A stretch of 64,000 nt of DNA from Maricaulis sp963975345 (GCF_963975345.1 NZ_CAXBGE010000002.1:248001-312000); one strand, 5' to 3'; positions 51,163 through 61,800 are shown, numbered from the stretch's first letter. The notes: generated by a model not told the origin, from the letters alone. Made by a program: numbers and translations.

Positions 51163-52671
51163 ATGCAAGTTGAAGCCCTGATTTCCCTCGCCCTGTATTT
51201 CGTCCTGATGATGGCGATTGGCTATTACGCCTACAAAAAATCGACCGGCAATGTCGCGGAATACATGTTGGGTGGCCGACAATTGCACCCGGCGGTGGCC
51301 GCCCTGTCGGCTGGCGCGTCGGATATGAGCGGCTGGATGCTGATGGGCCTGCCTGGCGCAATTTATGTCTCGGGCATGAGCAGCGCCTGGATCGCGGTTG
51401 GGCTGCTGATCGGGGCCTATCTCAACTATAAACTCGTGGCGCCGCGCCTGCGTGCCTATACCGAGATCGCCGACGACGCGATCACGATCCCGGATTATTT
51501 CGAGAAGCGCTTCAAGGACAAGTCGCGCCTGCTGCGCGTCATCTCTTCGGTGGTGATCGTGGTCTTCTTCACCCTTTACACCTCGGCCGGCGTCGTTGCT
51601 GGCGGCAAGCTGTTCGAAGCCTCCTTCGGGCTGAGCTATGAGATCGGCCTCTTCCTCACGGCTGGCGTCGTTGTTGCCTACACCCTGTTCGGCGGCTTCC
51701 TTGCCGTCTCGCTGACTGATTTCGTCCAGGGCTGCATCATGTTCGTCGCCTTGGTCACTGTGCCCATCGTCACCTACATGGTGCTCGGCGGTATGGAGCC
51801 GATCCTGACCGAGCTCAACACGATCGACCCGACCCTGTTGCAGATGACCGCCGGAGTGACGGTCGTGAGCGTGATTTCGAGCATGGCCTGGGGGCTGGGC
51901 TATTTCGGCCAGCCACACATCATCGTCCGCTTTATGGCCATCGCCACCCTCAAGGAAGTCCGCACAGCGCGCTATATCGGCATGAGCTGGATGCTGGTCA
52001 CCCTGATTGGCGCCGTCGCGACGGGTATTCTCGGCCTCGCCTACGTCACCTTGACTGGCGCGGAGCTGACCGACCCGGAAACCATCTTCATCCTGCTGTC
52101 GCAGGTCCTGTTCCATCCGCTGGTCGGCGGCTTCCTGCTTGCTGCCATCCTGGCGGCGATCATGAGCACGATCTCTTCCCAGTTGCTGGTTTCCTCCAGC
52201 TCGCTGACCGAGGACTTCTACAAGCATTTCGTGCGCCGCGGCGCCAGCCAGAAGGAACTTGTTCTGGTCGGGCGGCTTTCGGTGCTCGCTGTGTCGCTGA
52301 TTGCGATTGCGCTGGCCTTTGACCGCTCAAGTACCATCCTCAGCCTGGTCTCCAACGCCTGGGCCGGATTTGGCGCGGCCTTCGGTCCGCTGATCCTTCT
52401 CAGCCTGTTCTGGCGCGGCATGACCCGTTCGGCCGCGCTGGCCGGCATGATCACCGGTGCCGCAACGGTGCTGATCTGGATCTATGCCCCGTTCGAGATC
52501 AACGGCATGCATCCATCCGCCGTGATGTATGAAATGGTGCCGGGCTTCGCGCTCAGCCTGATCGCGACCCTGGTGGTCGGCTTCATGACGCGCACACCAA
52601 CCAGCGCGCTGACGGAAGATTTCGACACCATGAAAGAGGCCATGCGCACCGGTGTCATCACGCCGAAATAG
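51163..52671 (+). CDS. putP: Sodium/proline symporter PutP
   Basis: A 502-residue solute:sodium symporter with about 13 helices. The Na+/proline features are LSAGASDMSGWMLMGLPGAIYVSG near residue 48, WGLGYFGQPHIIVRFMAI near residue 245, and the STISSQLLVSSSSLTEDFYK segment. It imports proline with Na+. It lies right after proC-proA and is ended by a strong terminator, so synthesis and uptake of proline are likely transcribed together, fitting osmotic adjustment in a salty habitat. Confidence 0.94.
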   Translation: MQVEALISLALYFVLMMAIGYYAYKKSTGNVAEYMLGGRQLHPAVAALSAGASDMSGWMLMGLPGAIYVSGMSSAWIAVGLLIGAYLNYKLVAPRLRAYTEIADDAITIPDYFEKRFKDKSRLLRVISSVVIVVFFTLYTSAGVVAGGKLFEASFGLSYEIGLFLTAGVVVAYTLFGGFLAVSLTDFVQGCIMFVALVTVPIVTYMVLGGMEPILTELNTIDPTLLQMTAGVTVVSVISSMAWGLGYFGQPHIIVRFMAIATLKEVRTARYIGMSWMLVTLIGAVATGILGLAYVTLTGAELTDPETIFILLSQVLFHPLVGGFLLAAILAAIMSTISSQLLVSSSSLTEDFYKHFVRRGASQKELVLVGRLSVLAVSLIAIALAFDRSSTILSLVSNAWAGFGAAFGPLILLSLFWRGMTRSAALAGMITGAATVLIWIYAPFEINGMHPSAVMYEMVPGFALSLIATLVVGFMTRTPTSALTEDFDTMKEAMRTGVITPK

Positions 52672-52695
52672 CACGCGTCTCACAAATGAGATCGA

Positions 52696-52728
52696 GGGCC
52701 GGCGGGGCATTCCCCGCCGGCCCTTTTT
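52696..52728 (+). terminator. Strong rho-independent terminator after putP
   Basis: GGGCCGGCGGGG (52696-52707) pairs perfectly with CCCCGCCGGCCC (52712-52723) around a CATT loop, followed by five T. It ends one base before the convergent FadJ-like gene stop. Confidence 0.9.
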
Positions 52729-54789
52729 CTATGGGTTGAAGCTTTCGCCCGCTACGGCCTTGGCCTTCAGCAGGGCAGAGACCGTAAAATCCGACCCCAG
52801 CGCATCCGCATGGCGCTTCAGCCCGTCGAGCACGGTCTGCAGTCCGATGGTATCGGCCCAGAACATCGGACCGCCGGTGAAGCCCGGCCAGCCATAGCCA
52901 TTGAGCCAGACGATATCGATATCGGAGGCGCGCTGGGCCATGCCTTCTTCGAGAATTTTCGCACCCTCATTGACCATCGGATACAGCAGACGCTCACGGA
53001 TCTCCTCGCCTGAGAATTTGCGCTGCGGCAGGTCGCTCCTGGCGGCGAAATCGGCGATGATCGCTTCGGTTTCCGGCGAGGGCGAGCCGCGGCGGTTCGC
53101 GTCGTAGTCGTAAAACCCCTTGGACGTCTTCTGACCGCGCCGGCCCTGCTCACACAACACTTCCCGGATCGTGGAGCTGGTCGAGCCTTCGGCCGTCCAA
53201 CCCAGATCCAGACCGGCCAGATCGGCCATCTGGAACGGGCCCATCGGAAAACCAAATTCGGTCAGGGCCGCGTCGACCTCCCACGGGCTTGCGCCTTCGA
53301 GCAGAAGTTTTTGCGCCTCGCGCTGACGCGGGCTGAGCATGCGGTTGCCGATAAAGCCGGGACAGACCCCGGAAACGACGGCGATCTTGCCGATCCGCTT
53401 CGCCAGCGCCATCACCGTCCTGAGCACGGATGGCGAGGTTTTTGCGCCGCGCACCACTTCGAGCAGGCGCATGATATTGGCTGGCGAGAAGAAGTGCAGC
53501 CCGACCACGGCCTCGGGCCGCTTCGTCTCGGCGGCCATCTCGTCGATATTGAGATAGCTGGTATTCGACGCCAGGATCGCGCCCGGTTTGACGATGGCGT
53601 CGAGGCGGCGGAACACGTCTTTCTTGATCTGCATCAGCTCGAACACGGCCTCAATCACCAGATCGCACTCGGCGAGATCGTCATACTCCAGCGTCGGGGT
53701 CAGCAGCGCCATAGCCCGCTCGACCTGTTCGCCGGTCAGCCGGCCGCGTGCGGCGGAACGCTCATAATTCTTGCGGATCGTCGCGACACCGCGATCAAGC
53801 GCGGCCTGTTCGCGCTCGACCATGATCACCGGCAATCCGGCGGAGAGGAAATTCATCGCAATCCCACCGCCCATCGTGCCAGCGCCGAGAATGCCGACCC
53901 TGGCGATGTCGATCAGCGGTGTGTCGGCGGGGATGCCGTCGATCTTCGCGGCGAGACGTTCGGCAAAGAAGAGGTGCCGCATCGCTTTCGACTGGGTGCC
54001 GGTGACGAGTGTCGTGAACAGCTCGCGTTCGCGCTTGATGCCCTGCTCGAATGGCAATTCAACCGCTGCCCTGACAGCCTCGATACAGGCTCTTGGCGCG
54101 TCAAAACCCTTCAGACGGCGCGAATTTTCGGCAATGAATTTGTCGAACACTTGCGGATCATTGGCCGCTTCGGCGATACGGTCATTGCGCTGGCTGGAGA
54201 CGGGATGATCGGCGCGACCGATCATCTCCTGCGCGAAACTGATCGCCGCATCGGCCAAGCTCTCTGAATCAGCCAGCCGGTCGATCAGGCCGATCTCCAG
54301 CGCCCGCTTTGCCGTCGCCGGATCACCGCTCACGATCATTGAGAGCGCATCGGCAACACCTACGACGCGCGGCAGACGCTGGGTTCCACCTGCACCGGGC
54401 AATAGTCCCAGCTTCACTTCCGGCAGGCCGAGCTTGGCCGAGGCAATGGCTATGCGGTAATGGCAGCCCAGCGCGACTTCCAGACCGCCGCCGAGCGCCG
54501 TGCCGTGAATGGCGGCGATGACCGGCTTGGGGCATTGCTCGATGAGATCGACCACTTCGGGCAAGGACGGGCCGACCGGCGGCTTGCCGAATTCGGTAAT
54601 GTCAGCGCCAGCGAAGAAGGTGCGGCCATCGCAGCGAATCACCACCGCGCTGATACCGTCATCGTCCGCCGCTTGCCCGATGGCCTCGGCCAGACCGGCG
54701 CGCACGGCCTGGCCCAGCGCATTGACCGGCGGATTGTCGGCGATGATGACGAAGACATCGCCGATGCGTTGTGTGGTGATCACAGACAT
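52729..54789 (-). CDS. Bifunctional enoyl-CoA hydratase / 3-hydroxyacyl-CoA dehydrogenase (FadJ-like)
   Basis: A 686-residue beta-oxidation enzyme. The N-terminal crotonase part (residues 1 to about 190) keeps both acidic residues, in GGGLEVALGCHYR and LPEVKLGLLPGAGGTQRLPR. The NAD-binding motif GILGAGTMGGGIAMNF follows near residue 295, then GLHFFSPANIMRLLEVV with the catalytic His, and C-terminal 3HCDH pieces (GFIGNRML, GYGWPGFTGGPMFWAD). It hydrates enoyl-CoA and oxidises 3-hydroxyacyl-CoA. ATG 54789 has GGAGGGG upstream; no thiolase gene is adjacent. It is divergent from the double TetR gene. Confidence 0.93.
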   Translation of the reverse strand: MSVITTQRIGDVFVIIADNPPVNALGQAVRAGLAEAIGQAADDDGISAVVIRCDGRTFFAGADITEFGKPPVGPSLPEVVDLIEQCPKPVIAAIHGTALGGGLEVALGCHYRIAIASAKLGLPEVKLGLLPGAGGTQRLPRVVGVADALSMIVSGDPATAKRALEIGLIDRLADSESLADAAISFAQEMIGRADHPVSSQRNDRIAEAANDPQVFDKFIAENSRRLKGFDAPRACIEAVRAAVELPFEQGIKRERELFTTLVTGTQSKAMRHLFFAERLAAKIDGIPADTPLIDIARVGILGAGTMGGGIAMNFLSAGLPVIMVEREQAALDRGVATIRKNYERSAARGRLTGEQVERAMALLTPTLEYDDLAECDLVIEAVFELMQIKKDVFRRLDAIVKPGAILASNTSYLNIDEMAAETKRPEAVVGLHFFSPANIMRLLEVVRGAKTSPSVLRTVMALAKRIGKIAVVSGVCPGFIGNRMLSPRQREAQKLLLEGASPWEVDAALTEFGFPMGPFQMADLAGLDLGWTAEGSTSSTIREVLCEQGRRGQKTSKGFYDYDANRRGSPSPETEAIIADFAARSDLPQRKFSGEEIRERLLYPMVNEGAKILEEGMAQRASDIDIVWLNGYGWPGFTGGPMFWADTIGLQTVLDGLKRHADALGSDFTVSALLKAKAVAGESFNP

Positions 54790-54955
54790 TCGCCCCTCCA
54801 GCTGGTTCCGGTTTGATCGGGGCGATGATCGCCGCGCCGGACCTTGCGTCATCGATTGGACCCCAAGGGCGGGCGTATCGCAAGGCGTGAGCGCTGGATC
54901 TACGCCGCCTGCCACCTTCGGTGACGCTCGCGCGAAACTCTGTTAAGCGGATAAT

Positions 54956-56194
54956 ATGGATTCCAGACAAGACCCCGGCGAAGACGCCACCACACAACGG
55001 TTTCAGCAAAAACGCGAGCGCATCCTTGATGCCGCGACGCGGCTGATCAACCGGCACGGCGTCAAGGGCATGACCTTTGTTGATGTCGCCGAACTGGTCG
55101 AATTGAACACCACCAGCGTCACCTATTATTTCAAGCGCAAGGAATTGCTCGCCGCTGCCGTGCTCGGCCGCACGATCGACCGGCTTGAGGGGCTGATCCG
55201 CGATGCCGGTGCGCAAGCCACGCCGCGAACCCGGGTCGCCCGCTATGTCGAGGCCCATCTCGAGCTGCACGCCCGCATCGAGTTGAAACAGGCGCGTCCG
55301 ATCACCGTGCTCTCCGACATCCGCGCGCTCGGTGAGCCGTTTCGTAGCGAGCTGACGGCGCGCTATGTCAGCGCCATGCGCAAGGTTCGCGACTTTTTCG
55401 AGCCGCCGCGCAGTGACCGCGATAAGATATTGCGCACGATCCGGGCCCATATCCTGGTGCAGAACATGTTCTGGCTACCCGGCTGGCTGCCGCTGTATTC
55501 GGTCAGTGATTATCCACGCATCGCCCGCCGCATGATCGAGACGCTCGAACACGGCATCGCCCCGGACGGCGCCAACTGGACGCCGCGACTGCTCCAGGTC
55601 TCACCCCGGGCCCAAACGCTTGAAACCGAAGGCATGCCCGAGAATTTCGCGCGCGCGGCCACCTGTCTGATCAATGAGAAGGGCTATCGCGGTGCTTCCG
55701 TCGAGCAGATTGCGTCGGAACTCAATGTCACCAAGGGCAGTTTCTACCATCATCTCGAGGCCAAGGATGAGCTGGTGCTGGAGTGCTTCCGGCGCAGTCA
55801 TGAGCGCATCTGGCTGGTCCAGCGCGCCGCGATCGAGGCGGGCGGCAGCCAGCTTGATCAGCTGGCGGGATCGATTGCCACCCTGCTCGAGGTTCAATTA
55901 TGCAGCGATTTCCCGCTGCTGCGCACCACCGCTCTGCAAGTCCTGCCCAGCGAATGGCGCAATGATATGCTGGAACGCTCAACGCGTCTGGCGCGGCGCT
56001 TTGCCGGCATGATGATTGACGGTATTTCTGACGGCACGGTGCGCACAATCGATCCGCTGATCGCCAGCCAGTTCGTGATGGGGGCGCTCAATTCCGCCTA
56101 TGATCTGCGCGGCTGGATCGCACCCTTGCCGCAGGAGACCGCCATCGGGCTTTACAGCTCCACCGTCGCACACGGTCTGTTCGCCGATAGCTAG
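54956..56194 (+). CDS. Double TetR-family regulator (two HTH modules in one protein)
   Basis: A 412-residue protein with two complete TetR units in tandem. The first HTH is RILDAATRLINRHGVKGMTFVDVAELVELNTTSVTYYFKRKELL (about residues 22-68), and the second, about residues 230-275, is NFARAATCLINEKGYRGASVEQIASELNVTKGSFYHHLEAKDEL, each followed by a helical ligand domain. Most TetR proteins are about 200 residues and dimerise; this fusion may act as a built-in dimer. It is divergent from the FadJ-like gene, so regulation of fatty-acid breakdown is likely. Its 3-prime end is in a repeat element. Confidence 0.88.
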   Translation: MDSRQDPGEDATTQRFQQKRERILDAATRLINRHGVKGMTFVDVAELVELNTTSVTYYFKRKELLAAAVLGRTIDRLEGLIRDAGAQATPRTRVARYVEAHLELHARIELKQARPITVLSDIRALGEPFRSELTARYVSAMRKVRDFFEPPRSDRDKILRTIRAHILVQNMFWLPGWLPLYSVSDYPRIARRMIETLEHGIAPDGANWTPRLLQVSPRAQTLETEGMPENFARAATCLINEKGYRGASVEQIASELNVTKGSFYHHLEAKDELVLECFRRSHERIWLVQRAAIEAGGSQLDQLAGSIATLLEVQLCSDFPLLRTTALQVLPSEWRNDMLERSTRLARRFAGMMIDGISDGTVRTIDPLIASQFVMGALNSAYDLRGWIAPLPQETAIGLYSSTVAHGLFADS

Positions 56195-56301
56195 AGCATT
56201 TTCAGCAAAAGTGGGAACCGGTTTTGCGGTTCGAAAATGCGACAAAACAAAGAGTTAGAGTATTTTTATTGACTTTGAATTCAATGAAAATGCTCTAGCT
56301 A
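56188..56301. repeat. 114-bp palindromic intergenic element with 17-bp perfect ends (copy 2)
   Basis: TAGCTAGAGCATTTTCA (56188-56204) is the exact inverse of the right end TGAAAATGCTCTAGCTA (56285-56301). The core 56198-56240 is a one-mismatch inverted copy of the repeat at 28145-28187. The left arm contains the stop codon of the double TetR gene, and the right arm the stop of the TesB-like gene on the other strand. It resembles short palindromic elements (RIME-like) of alphaproteobacteria and could act as a two-way transcription end. Confidence 0.8.
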
Positions 56302-57194
56302 CGGCGCTGACGGATCAGGCCTTCCTGCGCCGTGCTGGCAATCAAACGGCCATCGCGGGCGAAGATCTGGCCGCGATTGAAGCCGCGCCCGGCGCCGGCC
56401 CAAGGGCTGTCGGTGACGTAGAGCATCCACTCATCGGCCTTCACATCATCATGCATCCACAGGGCATGATCGAGACTGGCCGATTGCATATTCGGGCTGA
56501 TCCAGCTGACGCCGTGCGGCTGCATGCTGGTGCTGAGCAAGGCCATGTCAGATGCATAGGCGAGGATGGCGCGGTGCATCATTTGATCACCGGCCACTGG
56601 TCCCACCGCACGCATCCAGATCTGCCGGACCGGCTCGCTCTTCTGCGGATGCAATAGCGACCAGGGTTTGACCGCCCGCATTTCAATCGGCCGCGGCCGC
56701 GTCATCGCCTTCACGAAAGCTTCCGGCAGTGCAGCGCTCTCGCGCTTGATCAGTTCGGCGTCACTGACCAGATCTTCCGGTTGGGGAACCTCGGGCATTT
56801 CAGCCTGGTGCGAAAACCCCTCTTCGGGCACCTGGAAGGAGGTCGCCATATTGAGGATCGGCTTGCCCTTCTGCATCGCAACGACGCGCCGGGTGGAAAA
56901 ACTGCGGCCATCAAAATCGCGCTCGACGCGGCAGATGATCGGCAAATCCTCATCGCCAGGCCGCATGAAATAGGCGTGCATCGAATGCACCACCCGGTCC
57001 GGCTCGACCGAGGCGGCGGCTGACATCAACGCTTGGGCAATCACCTGACCGCCAAACACCCGGCCCTGGCCGCCCGGATTGCGCAGGCCGCGATAAAGAT
57101 CGGTGTCGAGCTCCTCGACCGAGAGCAGACGCTCCAGGCCCTCCATCAATGCGGCGGGGGTCGGTCGGGCGTCGGAGGTGTCAGTGGCAGGCAT
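56295..57194 (-). CDS. tesB: Acyl-CoA thioesterase II (TesB family)
   Basis: A 299-residue double-hotdog thioesterase that frees fatty acids from acyl-CoA. The segments GRVFGGQVIAQALMSAA, HSMHAYFMRPGDEDLPI and SLDHALWMHDD are TesB features; the catalytic Asp/Thr/Gln set is expected in SLDHALW and nearby. Next to a FadJ-like enzyme and its TetR regulator, it belongs to a small fatty-acid locus. Its stop lies inside the right arm of the palindromic element. Confidence 0.93.
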   Translation of the reverse strand: MPATDTSDARPTPAALMEGLERLLSVEELDTDLYRGLRNPGGQGRVFGGQVIAQALMSAAASVEPDRVVHSMHAYFMRPGDEDLPIICRVERDFDGRSFSTRRVVAMQKGKPILNMATSFQVPEEGFSHQAEMPEVPQPEDLVSDAELIKRESAALPEAFVKAMTRPRPIEMRAVKPWSLLHPQKSEPVRQIWMRAVGPVAGDQMMHRAILAYASDMALLSTSMQPHGVSWISPNMQSASLDHALWMHDDVKADEWMLYVTDSPWAGAGRGFNRGQIFARDGRLIASTAQEGLIRQRRS

Positions 57195-57296
57195 CGCCGC
57201 GTCCTTCTTGTCGGTCGGTCAGGCTAGAGGTCGGAAATTCGCGGCAGAAATGCAAGCGGTCAACGAGTTTTGTGCAGCGCAACAAGCTGGCAGGTC

Positions 57297-58532
57297 TCAG
57301 AGCACAACGTCTTTCATCGATTGCGAGGTATCTCCCAGCCGTTCCAGATCGACCCGTGTTCCGGCGGCGATCAGTTTGCGGCCGAACATGAATTCCGGCG
57401 GCGCATTGACCGCTTCGACAGCGCGCACGACATTACCCTGCAGGTGAAACACGGCGAATTTGCCTGTCGCGGGATCGCCGCGCACCAGCTGGCTGGTGGC
57501 GTCGAGCGGCAGGCCGGCAAGCTGGATTTTCAGATCATATTGGTCCGACCAGAACCAGGGTACTTCCGGAGCATGCGGTGGTTTTCCGGTCAGAACATGG
57601 GCGACACAGCGCGCCTGCTCCAGCGCATTCGGCACGCTCTCGAGCCGGAAGTTGGTGTTGTAGAGCTCCAGCGGCCGGAAGGAGACATCGCCGACGGCGA
57701 AAATCGCCGGATCGCTGGTGCGGGCCTCGCCGTCGACATTGACGCCGTTGGAGCACTCCAGCCCGGCCTCGCGTGCCAGCTCGTCATTGGGCACAACGCC
57801 AGCGCCGACCAGCACCAGATCACAATCCAGAACCCGGCCATCGGCCAGCTCGACCGCGCTGACGCTGCCGGAACCGGAGAAGCCCTTCGCGGCGGCGTTG
57901 AAGATAAACTCGACACCGTGATCGCCGTGATAACGCTCAAGAAAATTCGACATCGTCTCGCTGGCGACCCGGGCGGCGCTGCGCATTTCGCGTTCGACGA
58001 TAATCGTTTTCAGCCCTGCCTTGCGGGCCGTGGCCGCGACTTCCAGGCCGATATAGCCGGCGCCAATCAGCACGATGGTCTTGCCCGGCACCATCGCCGC
58101 CTTGAGCGCTTCGGCATCGGCGAGGCTGCGCAGGCTGAGCACACCAGCGAGATCCTCGCCCGGCAGGCCCAACACGCGCGGCCGCGCTCCGGTGGCGATC
58201 ACCAGCGCATCATAGCCGACCGCCTCGCCATCGTGCAGTGTGACGCGCTTGGCGACGCGGTCGATTGCGGCAACGCACGTGTCGAGCCGCAGATCGACAT
58301 CATTGTCGTGATACCACTCCTGTGGCCGCAGGATGACATGGTCGAGGCTGCTGGTGCCCGCCAACCAGGCCTTCGAGAGCGGCGGTCGCTGATAAGGCAC
58401 GACCGGCTCTTCGCCGATCAGCGTGATCGCTCCGGCAAACCCGTCCTGTCGCAACTGCGCCGCGACGGAGCCGCCTGCATGGCCGGCACCGATAATGACG
58501 ACACGCTGTGGCGGGCTCGAAGCTAGGGTCAT
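57297..58532 (-). CDS. NAD(P)H:ferredoxin/rubredoxin reductase-like flavoprotein
   Basis: A 411-residue FAD/NAD protein. The FAD motif is VVIIGAGHAGGSVAAQLR and the NAD motif VLIGAGYIGLEVAA; the TSDPAIFAVGDV segment is the third FAD contact, and a reductase C-terminal domain (VPWFWSDQYDLKIQLAG) completes it. Such enzymes feed electrons to ferredoxins of oxygenases, P450s or ring dioxygenases; no partner is in the window. ATG 58532 is chosen as the start of the Rossmann-proximal region; an upstream frame adds 16 residues. Confidence 0.9.
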   Translation of the reverse strand: MTLASSPPQRVVIIGAGHAGGSVAAQLRQDGFAGAITLIGEEPVVPYQRPPLSKAWLAGTSSLDHVILRPQEWYHDNDVDLRLDTCVAAIDRVAKRVTLHDGEAVGYDALVIATGARPRVLGLPGEDLAGVLSLRSLADAEALKAAMVPGKTIVLIGAGYIGLEVAATARKAGLKTIIVEREMRSAARVASETMSNFLERYHGDHGVEFIFNAAAKGFSGSGSVSAVELADGRVLDCDLVLVGAGVVPNDELAREAGLECSNGVNVDGEARTSDPAIFAVGDVSFRPLELYNTNFRLESVPNALEQARCVAHVLTGKPPHAPEVPWFWSDQYDLKIQLAGLPLDATSQLVRGDPATGKFAVFHLQGNVVRAVEAVNAPPEFMFGRKLIAAGTRVDLERLGDTSQSMKDVVL

Positions 58533-58650
58533 GGCGCTTGGACTTTCGGCGGCGTGAAGGCGGGATTGGTCTCTGATCAATCAGACCGCATAACCGCATC
58601 GGCAAGCAACCGGCAAATCACTTCGATGACCGCTCAGTGCCCGATTTGGC

Positions 58651-58845
58651 TCAGGTTTCTCCACGCAGACCCAGCGCGCGAAAGATATTGGCGGCCGGGC
58701 AGAAGCCGGTGAAGCTGGATTGCACCAGATTGAGCCCGACGAAGACCGCCAGCAAGATCCATAATGGATGGACCAGCCAAGCCAGGGCGATGGAAAGAAG
58801 TACGAAGCTGCCCGCAAGCAGCGTTACGGCGCGTCCGACAGTCAT
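58651..58845 (-). CDS. DUF2892 (YgaP-like) small membrane protein
   Basis: A 64-residue protein with two transmembrane helices (AVTLLAGSFVLLSIALAWLV, LWILLAVFVGLNLVQSSFTG) and the family signature GFCPAANIF. In YgaP and similar proteins this unit occurs fused or next to rhodanese domains and is tied to sulfur handling. It overlaps the RND gene stop by 4 bp (ATGA), with GGGAG upstream. It is the last gene of the rhodanese-HlyD-RND operon. Confidence 0.88.
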   Translation of the reverse strand: MTVGRAVTLLAGSFVLLSIALAWLVHPLWILLAVFVGLNLVQSSFTGFCPAANIFRALGLRGET

Positions 58846-61800
58846 GATGCACTCCCTTGGGGTTGGACCGGTTCATCACCGGTATTGGGGACGTAAGCCA
58901 CGTCCGGATCCTTGAAGACGACATAGATGGCCGGGATCACCAGGACCGTGAGAAGGGTCGAGGAGGCCAGGCCGAACAGGAGTGAGATCGCCAATCCCTG
59001 GAAGATCGGATCGCCCAGGATGACGACAGCACCGATCATCGCCGCGATCGCGGTCAGCAGAATCGGCTTGAAGCGGATCGCGCCGGCCCGCAGCAGGGTT
59101 TCGCGCAAAGGCTCGCCCTCGACTGCGCCATGGCGGATGAAATCGACCAGCAGGATCGAATTGCGTACGATGATCCCAGCCAGGGCGATAAAGCCGATCA
59201 TCGAGGTCGCGGTGAAGGCGGCGCCGAAAATCCAGTGACCGAACATGATGCCGATAAAGGTCAAAGGCACCGGTGTGAGGATGATCAATGGCACCCGGAA
59301 GGACCCGAATTGCGCCACTACCAACACATAAACACCCAATAGCGCGACCATAAAGGCGGCCCCCATATCGCGGAAGGTGACATAGGTGATCTCCCACTCG
59401 CCATCCCAGAGCAGGGTCGGCTCGGCATCGCTGGCAGGCTGGCCGTGCAAACGGATCACCGGCTGCGGCACCGCTTCACTCCAGGTCCGGGCATCAAGCG
59501 CGTCGGCGACGGCGCCCATGCCGTAGATCGGGGCTTCATAGGCGCCGGCCAATTCGCCCATTACCATTTCGGCATAGCGGCCATCGCGGCGATAGATCGG
59601 GTAGGAGCCCGGCTCCTCGGTGACCGAAACCACATCGCCCAGCTCGACCACGCCCGTGGCGCCTGGCAAGGCGTTGGCGGGCACCGGCGTCGAGGCGAGA
59701 CGTTCGCTCCAGCTGCGTCCACTCCGGGGCAGCGCCACACTGATTTCGATCGGATCACGACCCTCACCGCGATGCGAATAGCCCACCGGCATGCCGCCAA
59801 TCAGGGCCTGGATGGTGTCATAGACATCGCTCTGCTGGACCTGGAAGAATTCCAGACTGTCCTGGTCGATCGCGATCCGCAGGCGCGGCCGCGGCACTCC
59901 GAAACTATCGTCGATATCGACGATATAGGGCACCGAAGCGAAGGCCGCACGGACCTCGGTGGCGACGGCGCGGCGCGTTTCCGCGTCGGGCCCGTAAATC
60001 TCGGCCAGCAAGGTCGCCATTACCGGCGGTCCCGGCGGGATTTCGGCAACGCGCACGACTGTGCCCTCGGGCATGTCGAGACCGTCGAGCAATTGGCGCG
60101 CCTCGAGCGCAATCTCGTGCGAGGCGCGGTCGCGCTCGGATTTCGGTGCCAGATTGACCTGGAGATCGCCCAGTTCGGGCCGGTTGCGCAGATAGTAATG
60201 GCGCACCAGTCCGTTGAAATTGAACGGCGCCGATGTGCCGCTATAGAGCTGGATCGAGGTCGCTTCCGGTAGTGCGGCCAAACGGTCAGCCGCCTCGGTT
60301 AGTACGCGCTCGGTGCGTTCCACCGTCGCACCTTCGGGCAGATCAATCACGACCTGGAATTCCGATTTATTGTCGAAGGGCAAGAGCTTGACCGTCACCG
60401 TGCGGGTGAAGAAGAGGCCCATCGAGCCCAGCGTCAGCACGCCGATCACCAGCAGCAGAGTCCAGGCGCGGGCGCGCGTGGCAATGATGGGGGTCGCGAC
60501 GCGGCGATAGAGCCGGCCGAGCGGGCCTTCGCTTTCATGCGCGTGCGCCGTCTCATCGCCGGGCTTGTCGGGCTTGCCGCCGGCGATGACTTTCATCAGC
60601 CAGGGGGTGAGCACCATGGCGACAAAGAAGGAGAAGATCATCGCCGCCGAGGCATTGACCGGGATCGGCGCCATATAGGGGCCCATCAGGCCGGAGACGA
60701 AGAGCATCGGCAGCAGAGCCGCAACCACCGTCAGGGTCGCGACAATGGTCGGATTCCCCACCTCAGCCACCGCTTCGATCGCCGCTTGGACGCGGCTGCG
60801 TCCATCGCGCATCGCCCAGTGGCGGGCAATATTCTCGATCACGACGATGGCGTCATCGACGAGGATGCCGATGGAGAAGATCAGAGCGAACAGCGAGACG
60901 CGATTGATCGTGTAGCCCATCAGATTGGAGGCAAACAGGGTCAGCAGGATGGTCGTCGGGATGACGACAAACACGACGGCACCCTCGCGCCAGCCGATCA
61001 CGAAGGTGACCAGCAGCACGATGGAGATGGTCGCCAAAGCGAGGTGGAAGAGAAGCTCATTGGCTTTCTCATTCGCGGTCTCGCCGTAATTTCGGGTGAT
61101 GGTGACGTCGAGTCCGTCGGGGATCAGCGTGCCCCGAAGGGATTCGACGCGTTCGAGGATATGCTCGGAGACGACAACCGCATTGGCACCTTCACGCTTG
61201 GCAATCGCCAGCGTGACGGCGGGCAGGTGGTTCCATTCGGTGGCGCCCTCCTCACGATTGAGCATCCAGGCGCGCGCATCGGTCGGCATCGAGCCGACCA
61301 CGACCGTCGCGACATCGCGGACATAGACCGGGCGGCCATCGCGCGTCGTGACCAGCAACAGGCCAATATCGGGAATACCCTGCAAGGTCTGGCCAGCAAT
61401 GACCGACCAGGTTTGATCGGTGGCCGTGAGATCGCCGGCGGGAAAGGAGCGATTGGCCTCGGCGATGCGGGCCGCGAGTTGTTGCAGCGTTACGCCATAT
61501 TGCGACAGCCGCTCCGGATCGGGCTCAATCCGGATCTGGTCAGCGCGGCCACCGACGATATAGCTCAGTCCGACATCCTCGACCGAGAGCACGGCAGCGC
61601 GCAATTCCTCAACGATATTGTAGAGCGCATTGTCGTCCCAGTGTTGAGCCTCGCCCGGCTTGGGCGAGAGGGTGAGCGAGACAATGGCGACATCATCAAT
61701 ACCGCGCCCGACAACGAGCGGTTCGGGGATGCCCAGCGGGATCCGGTCCATATTGGCGCGAATGCGGTCATGCACGCGCAAGACGGCGGTATCGGGGTCG

